Positions 8,305 through 15,519 of a stretch of DNA of 24,852 nucleotides are shown here, piece after piece. The DNA is from SYAC01 sp046048055. Lineage in GTDB: Bacteria; Planctomycetota; Phycisphaerae; Phycisphaerales; SM1A02. Position 1 is the first letter of the stretch, and each line of letters opens with the position of its first letter. A program made the translations under genes and the position numbers. The DNA lies in the NCBI GenBank assembly GCA_046048055.1, contig JBJOGW010000085.1, positions 1-24,852 of the forward strand, read 5' to 3'. The notes beneath the pieces are model-generated. The model ran no database searches. It was not told the DNA's origin and was given only the letters and a program-made list of their open reading frames with translations.

Positions 8305-9657
8305 ATGGCGGATGCGGCCGGCCGCGAGCTGATCGTGGCGGCGGCCACGCCACCTGGCGGAACCATGGCCCTGGTGCGGGCCACGGGTGACTCGGCGTTC
8401 ATGGCGCTGCGACGCCTGGAGCCGGACGGTCCGCCACCCACGCGCGGCGTGCGCCGCGGCTGGATGCGGATCGAGGCGGGGCGTCTTCCGTGCCTGGTGG
8501 CCTGCATGCCCGGTCCCGGCAGCTACACCGGGCAGGACACGGTGGAGTGGGTGGTTCCTTCCAATCCCGAGGTGGTGCGCCAGGTCACGCGCGCCGTGCG
8601 CGATGCGGTTCCGGGCGCGCGCGCCGCGGGTCCAGGCGCGTTCACCATGAGGGCGTTCGCGGCGGGTCGCCTCTCGCTGGAGCAGGTGGAGGGTGTGGCC
8701 GCCACCATCGCGGCCCGCACCGACGCCGAACTGCAGGCCGCCGCCATGCTGCGCCAGGGGCGACTGGGAACGTTGGTGGGACAGGTGATGGAGGAGCTGC
8801 TTGGCGTGCTGGCCATGCTCGAGGCCGGCATCGACTTCACCGACCAGGAGGACGTGATCTCGGTGCGAGCCGGCGAGCTTCGGCACGCGCTGCATGCCGC
8901 CTGCGGCACGCTGCGGTCGCTGGTGCAGGGCAACGTGCCGCTGGAGCGGCTGGCGTCCACGCCATGGGTGGTGCTGGCGGGCAGGGCCAACGCGGGCAAG
9001 AGCGCCCTGTTCAACGCCCTGCTGGGCCGTGCGCGCGCCGTGGTGAGCCCCGTGCAGGGGACCACCCGCGACGTGCTGGTGGAGCCATGGTCGGTGCCGG
9101 TGCCTGGCGGCACGTGCGAGGTGCTGCTGGTGGACGCGCCGGGCGCCATGGAGGGCGGCGAACATCTGGACCGCCTGGCCCAGTCGCTGCGCGAGCGCGC
9201 CATGGCACGGGCCACGATCACGCTGCATTGCCGACGGATCGACGACGAGGCATCGGCATCGGTCGGGTCGTCATGCGGCATCCCCGTGTGCACACAGGCC
9301 GATCGCGGCGGCGCACCGCGGGCCGGCGAACTGAGCACGAGCGCGGTGGATGCAACCGGACTCCCCGAACTGCGTGCCGCGGTGGGCAGCATGGCGGCGC
9401 AGCTGGGCACCAGCGCCGTGGGTGAGGCACCGGCGCTGGCGCAACGGCACCACGACCTGGTGGCCCAGGCCCTGGACCACCTGCAGGCCGCGCTGGAAGC
9501 CGCGGCCCCGGGCCCTGACGACGGGGCCGTGCCCGCCCAGGAACTGGTGGCGGCCGCCATGCACGGCGCGGTCGAGGCCCTTGGCGGCGTGTGTGGCCGG
9601 GTGGCTCCGGACGACATCCTGGACCGCATCTTCAGCCGCTTCTGCATCGGCAAGTGA
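8305..9657 (+). CDS. mnmE: tRNA modification GTPase MnmE with degenerate G motifs
   Basis: This 450-residue protein acts with MnmG to modify the wobble uridine of some tRNAs. The N-terminal folate-binding region shows PGPGSYTGQDTVEW, GAFTMRAFAAGRLSLEQVEG and the following helices. The inserted G domain has a good P-loop GRANAGKS (226-233) and GTTRDV. G3 is DAPG (277-280) instead of the usual DTAG, and G4 is TQAD (330-333) instead of NKxD. The position matching the catalytic Glu282 of E. coli appears to be Asp289 if the alignment is ungapped. The C-terminal FCIGK with its cysteine is intact. So the modification domains look functional, but GTP binding and hydrolysis may be altered. It starts three bases after yidC. 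No mnmG is present. Confidence 0.92.
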   Translation: MADAAGRELIVAAATPPGGTMALVRATGDSAFMALRRLEPDGPPPTRGVRRGWMRIEAGRLPCLVACMPGPGSYTGQDTVEWVVPSNPEVVRQVTRAVRDAVPGARAAGPGAFTMRAFAAGRLSLEQVEGVAATIAARTDAELQAAAMLRQGRLGTLVGQVMEELLGVLAMLEAGIDFTDQEDVISVRAGELRHALHAACGTLRSLVQGNVPLERLASTPWVVLAGRANAGKSALFNALLGRARAVVSPVQGTTRDVLVEPWSVPVPGGTCEVLLVDAPGAMEGGEHLDRLAQSLRERAMARATITLHCRRIDDEASASVGSSCGIPVCTQADRGGAPRAGELSTSAVDATGLPELRAAVGSMAAQLGTSAVGEAPALAQRHHDLVAQALDHLQAALEAAAPGPDDGAVPAQELVAAAMHGAVEALGGVCGRVAPDDILDRIFSRFCIGK

Positions 9658-9658
9658 G

Positions 9659-9687
9659 TTGGGCGGCACGTCTGGCTTCGCTAGGCT
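9659..9687 (+). promoter_or_regulatory. Promoter predicted to give a leaderless thioesterase mRNA
   Basis: TTGGGC (9659-9664), a 17-bp spacer and TAGGCT (9682-9687) lie directly after the mnmE stop. The thioesterase ATG begins after a 7-nt discriminator, where transcription itself should start, and there is no Shine-Dalgarno. Confidence 0.5.
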
Positions 9688-9694
9688 GGCGGCC

Positions 9695-10087
9695 ATGAAG
9701 GGATCGCTGGAGATTCGCGTGCGCTACTGCGAGTGCGACCCCATGGGCGTGGTGCACCACACGGTCTATCCCGTGTGGTTCGAGATGGGACGCACCGAGC
9801 TGCTGCGATCCACGGGACGCTCCTACCGGGACATGGAGCAGGCGGGCCTGTTCCTGGCGGTGGTGAGGATGCAGCTGAACTACCGCAGGCCGGCGCGCTA
9901 CGACGACGTGGTGCGCCTGGAGACCACGCTGCACGAGGTGGGGCACGTGAAGATCGGGCACACCTACGAGCTGTTCCGCCAGGACGAGCTGCTGTGCAGC
10001 GGATCCACCACGCTGGCGTGCCTGGACCGCCAGGGCCGGGCCCAGCCGCTGCCCGAGGGGATCCTGGGCGTGGGTGCGGGCGCGTGA
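9695..10087 (+). CDS. Acyl-CoA thioesterase, YbgC/4-hydroxybenzoyl-CoA thioesterase family
   Basis: This 130-residue single hotdog-fold protein matches the YbgC/4HBT group. The N-terminal segment VRYCECDPMGVVHHTVYPVW contains the catalytic Asp15 and the helix-start pattern GVVHH. It is followed by FEMGRTELLRSTG and the strand-rich half (LNYRRPARYDDVVRLETTL). Such enzymes hydrolyse acyl-CoA or acyl-ACP thioesters in the cytoplasm, but the acyl substrate cannot be predicted. YbgC is linked to the Tol-Pal locus in proteobacteria; no Tol genes are here. The ATG at 9695 is preferred to the longer open frame because homology starts there and a TAGGCT -10 lies 7 nt before it. Its stop overlaps the start of the dciA-like gene (GTGA). 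Confidence 0.9.
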   Translation: MKGSLEIRVRYCECDPMGVVHHTVYPVWFEMGRTELLRSTGRSYRDMEQAGLFLAVVRMQLNYRRPARYDDVVRLETTLHEVGHVKIGHTYELFRQDELLCSGSTTLACLDRQGRAQPLPEGILGVGAGA

Positions 10088-10434
10088 ACGATCCCGTCGA
10101 GCATCTCAAGCGACTCTCCGCCTGGCGCGCCAGGCCGGAAACGGTGCACGCCATCGGCGGCGACCTGGGCCGCATGGCACGCGAGGTGAAGCGGCTGGAG
10201 AAGTCGATCGGCGTGGCCACCGACGCGTGGATGCGCATTGCCCCGCCCCAGCTGCAGTCCTGCGCGCGCGTGGAGACGCTGCGAGGCGGCACGCTCACGC
10301 TGGCCGTGGACGGAAGCGCCGCGGCGTTCGAGGTCGACCGCGCGCTGCGCAGCGGCATGGAGGCCAGCCTTCGCATGGCCATTCCGGGACTCATGCGGGT
10401 CCGCACCCGCGTGGGTGGCGGCACGGCGGACTGA
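10084..10434 (+). CDS. DUF721/DciA-like protein
   Basis: This 116-residue protein looks like the DUF721 family. Members named DciA help load the replicative helicase in bacteria that lack DnaC or DnaI. An N-terminal helical region has conserved spacing to a Trp (DAWMRIAPPQLQSCARVETL). The strand pair RGGTLTLAVDGSAAAFEV and a final VRTRVGGG are typical of the KH-like domain. The family match is by pattern only. The start is a GTG whose last two bases and the following A are the TGA stop of the thioesterase gene, so the two are translationally coupled. The family is short and variable, so helicase loading is inferred. Confidence 0.7.
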   Translation: MNDPVEHLKRLSAWRARPETVHAIGGDLGRMAREVKRLEKSIGVATDAWMRIAPPQLQSCARVETLRGGTLTLAVDGSAAAFEVDRALRSGMEASLRMAIPGLMRVRTRVGGGTAD

Positions 10435-10445
10435 CGCGGCGGCGG

Positions 10446-10451
10446 TATCCT
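10446..10451 (+). promoter_or_regulatory. -10 element (TATCCT) before the ABC ATPase gene
   Basis: TATCCT ends 9 nt before the GTG start at 10461. No clear -35 is visible and no Shine-Dalgarno is present. This again predicts a leaderless or near-leaderless transcript. Confidence 0.35.
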
Positions 10452-10460
10452 GCCTCGCCC

Positions 10461-11507
10461 GTGCTGCCCATCACCCTTCGCAAGCTCAGGCGGGAGTTCG
10501 GCGGCGTGGTGGCCGTGAACGACGTGGACCTGCGGATTCCGGCCGGCGCCCTCTTCTTCATGCTGGGGCCCTCGGGATGCGGCAAGACCACCATCCTTCG
10601 CATGATCGCCGGGTTTCAGGAGCCCTCGAGCGGCCAGGTGCTGTTCGGTGACCGTGATGTCACGAGGCTGCCCGCCGAGAAGCGCAACGCGGGCATGGTG
10701 TTCCAGAGCTATGCGCTCTGGCCGCACATGAGCGTGTTCGAGAACGTGGCGTTTGGCCTGCAGGTGCGCAAGGTGGAGCGTGGCGAGATGCGCCGTCGCG
10801 TGATGGAGGCGCTGGAGATGGTCCGCATGCAGGCCTACGCCGAGCGGCGTCCCAACCAGCTCAGTGGCGGGCAGCAGCAGCGTGTCTCGCTGGCGCGCGC
10901 CATCGCCTTCCGTCCGGAGGTGCTGCTGCTGGACGAGCCGCTCTCCAACCTGGACGCCAAGCTGCGGCTGGAGATGCGCGGCGAGATCCGGCGCATCTGC
11001 GACGAGATCCGCATGACCGCCGTGTACGTGACGCACGACCAGAAGGAGGCCCTGAGCCTGGCTGACGGCATGGTGGTGCTGCGCGACGGCCGCGTGGAGC
11101 AGCAGGGCGGCCCGCGCGACCTGTACCACCGGCCCTGCAGCCGATTCGTGGCCGAGTTCATGGGCGAGACCAACTTTCTCGAGGGCAAGGTGGCGGCTGC
11201 GGACGCCGAGGGATGCGCCGTGGAGACGGCCGCGGGCCTGCTGCTCAGCGGCACCACGGGACTGGCCGTGGGCACGCGCGTGTGGCTGAGCGTGCGGCCC
11301 GAATCGCTCCGCATCGTGGGCGGCGGCGGCATGCTGCACGGCCGCTGCGAGCACAGCGTGTACCTGGGCGAGACGGCGCAGCACCAGGTGCGCACGCCGG
11401 CGGGCCTGGTGAAGGTGTTCGAACTGGACCCCCGCACCACCAGCCGATCCGGGCAGGAACTGCACCTGCAGGCGGACCGCGACGCGGTGACCGCCCTGAC
11501 CGTCTGA
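10461..11507 (+). CDS. ABC transporter ATP-binding protein, PotA/FbpC/MalK type
   Basis: This 348-residue importer ATPase has Walker A GPSGCGKT (36-43), Q-loop MVFQSYALWPHMSVFENVAF, signature LSGGQQQR (134-141), Walker B VLLLDEP with Asp158 and Glu159, D-loop SNLDAKL and switch His192 in VTHDQKEAL. The last 100 residues form a TOBE-like domain (WLSVRPESLRI, VYLGETAQHQVR). That domain is typical of ATPases of polyamine, iron, sugar and phosphonate importers. It should sit on the inner face of the membrane with two permeases, but no permease or cognate binding-protein gene adjoins it, so it is an orphan or shared ATPase. The substrate is not predictable. The GTG start follows a TATCCT element. 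The next gene begins 10 bp after its stop. Confidence 0.93.
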   Translation: MLPITLRKLRREFGGVVAVNDVDLRIPAGALFFMLGPSGCGKTTILRMIAGFQEPSSGQVLFGDRDVTRLPAEKRNAGMVFQSYALWPHMSVFENVAFGLQVRKVERGEMRRRVMEALEMVRMQAYAERRPNQLSGGQQQRVSLARAIAFRPEVLLLDEPLSNLDAKLRLEMRGEIRRICDEIRMTAVYVTHDQKEALSLADGMVVLRDGRVEQQGGPRDLYHRPCSRFVAEFMGETNFLEGKVAAADAEGCAVETAAGLLLSGTTGLAVGTRVWLSVRPESLRIVGGGGMLHGRCEHSVYLGETAQHQVRTPAGLVKVFELDPRTTSRSGQELHLQADRDAVTALTV

Positions 11508-11517
11508 AGGAGATGTC

Positions 11518-12312
11518 ATGACCACGATCCAGCTCAACGACCGGACCATCGAGCTCAGCCCCCAGCCCGCGGGTGCCTACCTGCAGCTGGCCAACAACTT
11601 CATGCCGGCGCTGTCCGCGGGCGAGCCCTTTGCCAAGGTCTGCGCCATGGTGCTGGCCGACGGGCTCAAGCAGAACGCGCCGACCGATCATCCGCTCTTC
11701 CAGTGCACGCTGTGGATGCTGCACCAGGTGGGGGTGCGCACGGTCACGCTGGACCTGGAGAAGCAGTCCGCCGACTTCGGCACGCCGGAAGCCAGCAGCC
11801 TGGAGGGCCGCCCTTTCGGCGAGCACTTCACGCCGGGCAACATCGCCACGGGTCGCGCCATGGTCGCCAGCCTGATGCTGGTCACGGCCAGGCACGTGCG
11901 CGTGAACGGCGAGGAGTGGCTGGTGCGGGTGCAGCCGATCCAGACCATGCAGCGGGTGAATCAGGAGACGCTGCAGTCGCGCAAGTTCGGCGAGGAGCTG
12001 CACGTGACGGCTGTGCGCCGCCTGCTCTCGCTGGTGCTGGGCGGCAAGCCCAAGGACGATCCCGAGGTGCTCGCGGCACTGCAGGTGGTGGCCGATCTCA
12101 ACGTGCGCAGCTTCCGCTACAGCGAGGACGGTCGCCAGGTGGCGTTCGAAGCCTTCAACGAGCCCAATGCGCTCGCGATGGCCTACCTGCACAACATGGA
12201 TGACGAGCAGCGCGGCAAGGCGCTGGCCCGGGTGCAGGCCCTCAACGCCCGCTGTCAGGGCGCGCCAGCGCCGGATCGCAGCGCACCGCCGCAGCGCCGC
12301 CGACGCTCGTGA
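11518..12312 (+). CDS. Conserved-looking protein of unknown function (264 aa)
   Basis: I do not recognise this family. The protein is soluble, with no signal peptide or membrane segment. An N-terminal part (about 1-85) contains helical ANNFMPALSAGEPFAKV and DHPLFQCTLWMLHQVGV. The middle has a Gly-rich GRPFGEHFTPGNIATGRAM and strands around HVRVNGEEWLVRV. The C-terminal helical part is RRLLSLVLGGKPKDDPEV onward. The tail is Arg/Pro-rich and low in information. A strong AAGGAG site lies 7 nt before the ATG, and the gene follows the ABC ATPase by 10 bp, so they are probably co-transcribed. Its last 71 bp overlap the antisense end of tmk, so the basic tail may be dictated partly by that overlap. 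Confidence 0.8.
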   Translation: MTTIQLNDRTIELSPQPAGAYLQLANNFMPALSAGEPFAKVCAMVLADGLKQNAPTDHPLFQCTLWMLHQVGVRTVTLDLEKQSADFGTPEASSLEGRPFGEHFTPGNIATGRAMVASLMLVTARHVRVNGEEWLVRVQPIQTMQRVNQETLQSRKFGEELHVTAVRRLLSLVLGGKPKDDPEVLAALQVVADLNVRSFRYSEDGRQVAFEAFNEPNALAMAYLHNMDDEQRGKALARVQALNARCQGAPAPDRSAPPQRRRRS

Positions 12313-12949
12313 CGCACCACCGCTCCAGCCCGGCCAGCAACTGGGCGAACACCTCGTCCGGCGTGCGCGAGGCATCCACCACCAGGTGCCGTGCGGGCTC
12401 GCGACGGGCCTGCTCCAAGTAGCCCGCCCGGACGCGTTGATGGAACTCGGCACCCTTGCTCTCCATGCGGTCGAGCAGGGGGTTCAGCCGCTGCATGGCG
12501 GTCGCGGTGTCCACGTCGAACAGCACCTCCAGGTCCGGCCACCGTCCTCCGATGGCCACCTGCGCAACGCTGCGGATCTGGTCCTCGGGCAGGCCGCCAG
12601 CCGCACCCTGGTACGCAAGCGTGCTGCCCACGAAACGGTCGCTCAGCACGCAGTGTCCGGCACCCAGCGCCGGCATCACGCGCTCCTCCACCAGCTGGGC
12701 GCGGCTGGCCATGTACAGCAGCATCTCGCAGCGCACGGTCATCTCCGCATGCACGGGATCCAGCAGGATCTGCCGGATCCGCTCGCCCACGGCCGTGCCG
12801 CCGGGTTCGCGCACCAGGGTGAGCGGCAGCCCATGCTCGTGCGCCCAGGTCTGCAGCTTGCCGATCTGGGTGCTCTTGCCGCTTCCGTCCGGACCCTCCA
12901 GGGCCAGGAATCGGCCTCGCAGCGCGGCGCTCCAGTGCGGTGCGGTCAT
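12242..12949 (-). CDS. tmk: Thymidylate kinase
   Basis: This 235-residue enzyme phosphorylates dTMP to dTDP for DNA synthesis. It shows the P-loop EGPDGSGKST (Gly19 to Thr27), the REPGGT loop that contacts the substrate, and the SDRFVGSTLAYQG motif with the DR(F/Y) pair. The DVDTATAMQRL and later helices match the family. The usual length is about 205-215, so the C-terminus is extended by roughly 20 residues. That extension falls largely in the antisense overlap with the neighbouring convergent gene. The ATG at 12949 was chosen because homology starts there and a TACATT element precedes it by 7 nt; longer open frames upstream lack support. It lies downstream of yggS on the same strand. Confidence 0.93.
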   Translation of the reverse strand: MTAPHWSAALRGRFLALEGPDGSGKSTQIGKLQTWAHEHGLPLTLVREPGGTAVGERIRQILLDPVHAEMTVRCEMLLYMASRAQLVEERVMPALGAGHCVLSDRFVGSTLAYQGAAGGLPEDQIRSVAQVAIGGRWPDLEVLFDVDTATAMQRLNPLLDRMESKGAEFHQRVRAGYLEQARREPARHLVVDASRTPDEVFAQLLAGLERWCVTSVGGAAAVRCDPALARPDSGR

Positions 12950-12956
12950 GCGTGGC

Positions 12957-12962
12957 AATGTA
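12957..12962 (-). promoter_or_regulatory. -10 element (TACATT) before tmk
   Basis: On the minus strand TACATT is followed after 7 nt by the tmk ATG. No Shine-Dalgarno and no clear -35 is visible. It lies in the 41-bp gap after yggS, so tmk may have its own leaderless transcript in addition to read-through. Confidence 0.4.
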
Positions 12963-12990
12963 GCGGGGTGGGCCAGATGCCCGGCCGCGA

Positions 12991-13791
12991 TCACGCGTCC
13001 TCGGCCGGCTCCTCGACCTGCGGCGGTCCGATCACGGCGCCACCCACCCGGACCATGTTGGCACCGCACTCGATCGCCACCTCGAAGTCGCCGCTCATGC
13101 CCATGCTCAGGATGTCGAAGCGGTCGCCACCCGCCCCGCTCTGGCGGCAATCCTGGAAGAGTTCATGGCAGCGATCGAAGGTCCGTCGGGCCGCGTCCAG
13201 GCCGCCCTTCAGCGGCGCCATGCACATCAGCCCCCGCACCTTCAGGTTGAGCATGGTGTCCATCTGGTCCAGCATGTGCCGGACCGCGGGCGGCGCGATG
13301 CCGGCCTTGCTGCCCTCGCCGCTCACGTTCACCTCCACCAGCACCTCCACGGGCGTCTCGCGACGCACCGCGGCGGCCTGGATCTCCTCGGCCAGCCGTA
13401 GCGAGTCCATGCTGTGGATCAGCCGGGCCACCTCGATGCACTTGCGCACCTTGTTGCGCTGCAGCGAACCGATCATGTGCCAGCGAACCTGCGGCAGGGT
13501 CACGTCCGGCTTGAGTTCCCTTCGTCGCTGCAGCCACTCACCCACGCTGGCGGCACGCTGCACCAGTTGCTGCACGCGGTTCTCCGCCAGGTCCACCTGT
13601 CCCATGTCCACCAATTCGCGGATCTGGTCGATGCTGCCGCTCTTGGTGACGACCACCAGCATCACCTCGGACGGCTTGCGTCCACGACGCTGGGCGGCGG
13701 CCTCCACGCGCTGCCGGACCTCGGTCCAGCGTGCCGTGAGCGCGCCCACGGAGGCGGCATCCAGCGGAACACTTGCGGCGCTCTCTCCCAT
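12991..13791 (-). CDS. yggS: Pyridoxal-phosphate homeostasis protein (YggS/PLPBP family)
   Basis: This 266-residue PLP-binding protein adopts an alanine-racemase-like barrel and helps balance vitamin B6 and amino acid pools; it is not known to catalyse a reaction. The PLP lysine is Lys50 in VVVTKS. Further family motifs are AENRVQQL (usually GENRVQ), RWHMIGSLQRNKV, VNVSGEGSKAG, LMCMAPL and ILSMGMSGDFEVAI. The phosphate-binding end reads VRVGGAVIG where many homologues have RIGTAIFG. Length is slightly above the usual 230. The start at 13791 follows a TTGCTC-17-TAGCCT promoter with a 6-nt gap. The gene is divergent from gpmI and upstream of tmk. Confidence 0.93.
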   Translation of the reverse strand: MGESAASVPLDAASVGALTARWTEVRQRVEAAAQRRGRKPSEVMLVVVTKSGSIDQIRELVDMGQVDLAENRVQQLVQRAASVGEWLQRRRELKPDVTLPQVRWHMIGSLQRNKVRKCIEVARLIHSMDSLRLAEEIQAAAVRRETPVEVLVEVNVSGEGSKAGIAPPAVRHMLDQMDTMLNLKVRGLMCMAPLKGGLDAARRTFDRCHELFQDCRQSGAGGDRFDILSMGMSGDFEVAIECGANMVRVGGAVIGPPQVEEPAEDA

Positions 13792-13797
13792 GGCCGC

Positions 13798-13826
13798 AGG
13801 CTAGCCGTGGCCGCAGGCGGGAGCAA
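13798..13826 (-). promoter_or_regulatory. Promoter of yggS, predicted leaderless
   Basis: On the minus strand TTGCTC (13826-13821) is followed after exactly 17 bp by TAGCCT (13803-13798). The ATG of yggS begins after GCGGCC, only 6 nt later. Confidence 0.5.
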
Positions 13827-13840
13827 CGGGCCGCGATCTC

Positions 13841-13846
13841 TACACT
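13841..13846 (+). promoter_or_regulatory. -10 element (TACACT) of gpmI
   Basis: TACACT is followed by CGAAGG and then the gpmI ATG at 13853, a 6-nt gap. The GAAGG touches the ATG and is too close to act as a normal Shine-Dalgarno. No good -35 is visible. The whole divergent gap with yggS is 61 bp. Confidence 0.45.
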
Positions 13847-13852
13847 CGAAGG

Positions 13853-15463
13853 ATGTCCGAACACGCCGCGCCGCGACCCGTGATGCTGATCATTCGCGAC
13901 GGATGGGGCCGCAATCCAGACGCCGGTCATGACGCCTTCAACGCGGTGAAGCTGGCCCGCACGCCCTGCGCGGACGCGCTGGAGCGAACTTGGCCCACCA
14001 CGCTCATCCGCACCAGCGGCGAGGACGTGGGCCTGCCCGTGGGCCCGGATGGCCCGGTCATGGGCAACAGCGAGGTGGGGCACCAGAACCTGGGGGCCGG
14101 TCGCGTGGTGGACCAGGAACTGATGCGGATCACGCGGGCGATCCGCGACGGCTCCTTCGCCCGCAACCCCGTGCTGCAGGAGGCCTTCCGGCGAGCGAAT
14201 GCCTCGGGTCGATGCGTGCACGTGATGGGCCTGCTCAGCGACGGTCAGGTGCACAGCGACCTGCCGCATCTGCAGGCGGTGCTGGAGCAGGCGAAGGCCG
14301 CGGGCGTGGCCTCGGAGCGGTTGTTCGTGCACGCCTTCACCGATGGTCGCGACACCGCCATGGACGGCTCGCTTCGCTACCTGCCATGGCTGCAGCAGGT
14401 GCTCGAACGCACTGGCGGCCGATTGGCCACGATCTGCGGTCGCTTCTACGCCATGGATCGCGACCATCGCTGGGAACGGGTCAAGCAGGCCTACGACCTG
14501 CTCTGCGGACGCGGCGGTGCCACGGCGGCCTCGGCCATGGAGGTGGTGGGTCGGCACCAGTCCAGCCCGCCCGGCCCCACGCAGAAGGGCGACGAGTTCA
14601 CGCCGCCCACGACGCTCTGCCGCGACGGCGCCATCCGCGACGGTGACAGCGTGATCTTCTTCAATTTCCGGGGTGACCGGCCGCGCGAGCTGTGCAAGGC
14701 CTTCGTGCTCGACGATGCGGCGTGGAAGGCGGTGCAGGGTGGTGGTTTCGACCGCGAGCCGCGGCCACGCGATCTGTTCTTCGCCACCATGGCCGAGTAC
14801 GAGCAGGGCTTGCCGGTGCATCCGATCTTCACGCGGCCCGCGAAGATGAAGGACATCCTGGGCGAGGTGGTGAGCCGTGCGGGCCTGACGCAGTTCCGCT
14901 GTGCCGAGACGGAGAAGTTCCCGCACGTCACCTTCTTCTTCAACGACTACCGCGAGGAACCCTTCCCTGGCGAGCATCGCGTGATCGTGCCCAGCCCCAA
15001 GGATGTGCCCACCTACGACCTGAAGCCGCAGATGAGCGCCGAGGGGGTGTGCCAGGCCGTGCTCGCGCGGCTCGCGGCGCCGGACTGCGAGCGGCTGTTC
15101 ATCGTGAACTTCGCCAATCCGGACATGGTGGGGCACACGGGCTCGCTGGAAGCGGCCACGAAGGCGTGCGAGGTTGTGGATGCCTGCGTGCAGCGGATCG
15201 TGGACGCCACCCTGGCGAAGGGTGGATCGCTCATCGTGACCGCGGACCACGGCAACGCCGAGCAGATGCGGGACCCAGTCACTGGCGCTCCGCACACCGC
15301 CCACACCAACTTCACCGTGCCGCTGACGGTGGTCGGGGAAATGTGGCGGGGGGTGCGCCTGCGCGACGGTGGCCGCCTGGGCGACGTGGCCCCGACCCTG
15401 CTTCAGATGCTGGGCGTGCCGAAGCCGGATGAGATGTCCGGGATTTCCCTGATGAAAACCTAA
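13853..15463 (+). CDS. gpmI: Phosphoglycerate mutase, 2,3-bisphosphoglycerate-independent
   Basis: This 536-residue glycolytic enzyme interconverts 3- and 2-phosphoglycerate using two metal ions. The alkaline-phosphatase-like fold is shown by IIRDGWG at the start, the phospho-serine Ser73 in MGNSEVGHQN, FTDGRDT, GRFYAMDRDHRW, FFNFRGDR, NFANPDMVGHTG, TADHGN and AHTNFTVPL. Motif order and length (usual 505-520) match the family, with slight extensions. The ATG at 13853 is supported by the TACACT element 6 nt before it. A possible weak -10 (TAAAAT) for the next gene overlaps its stop codon. Confidence 0.97.
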   Translation: MSEHAAPRPVMLIIRDGWGRNPDAGHDAFNAVKLARTPCADALERTWPTTLIRTSGEDVGLPVGPDGPVMGNSEVGHQNLGAGRVVDQELMRITRAIRDGSFARNPVLQEAFRRANASGRCVHVMGLLSDGQVHSDLPHLQAVLEQAKAAGVASERLFVHAFTDGRDTAMDGSLRYLPWLQQVLERTGGRLATICGRFYAMDRDHRWERVKQAYDLLCGRGGATAASAMEVVGRHQSSPPGPTQKGDEFTPPTTLCRDGAIRDGDSVIFFNFRGDRPRELCKAFVLDDAAWKAVQGGGFDREPRPRDLFFATMAEYEQGLPVHPIFTRPAKMKDILGEVVSRAGLTQFRCAETEKFPHVTFFFNDYREEPFPGEHRVIVPSPKDVPTYDLKPQMSAEGVCQAVLARLAAPDCERLFIVNFANPDMVGHTGSLEAATKACEVVDACVQRIVDATLAKGGSLIVTADHGNAEQMRDPVTGAPHTAHTNFTVPLTVVGEMWRGVRLRDGGRLGDVAPTLLQMLGVPKPDEMSGISLMKT

Positions 15464-15519
15464 AATCCTGTTTCGCACGTCGCGTTTCCTGCGTCATGGT
15501 GAGACTGGACCGGACCCCC

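Noticed and set aside
5992..9228. A 1078-codon open frame antisense to yidC and mnmE
   Set aside because: Its composition (runs of His, Arg, Gln, Leu) is the usual reverse-strand shadow of GC-rich genes with strong codon bias. The opposite strand encodes clear YidC and MnmE.
12950..13150. Longer start for tmk reaching into yggS
   Set aside because: The extra residues are not Tmk-like and overlap the end of yggS on the same strand in another frame.
13538..15478. A 646-codon frame antisense to gpmI
   Set aside because: This is a shadow frame; GpmI is unambiguous on the plus strand.
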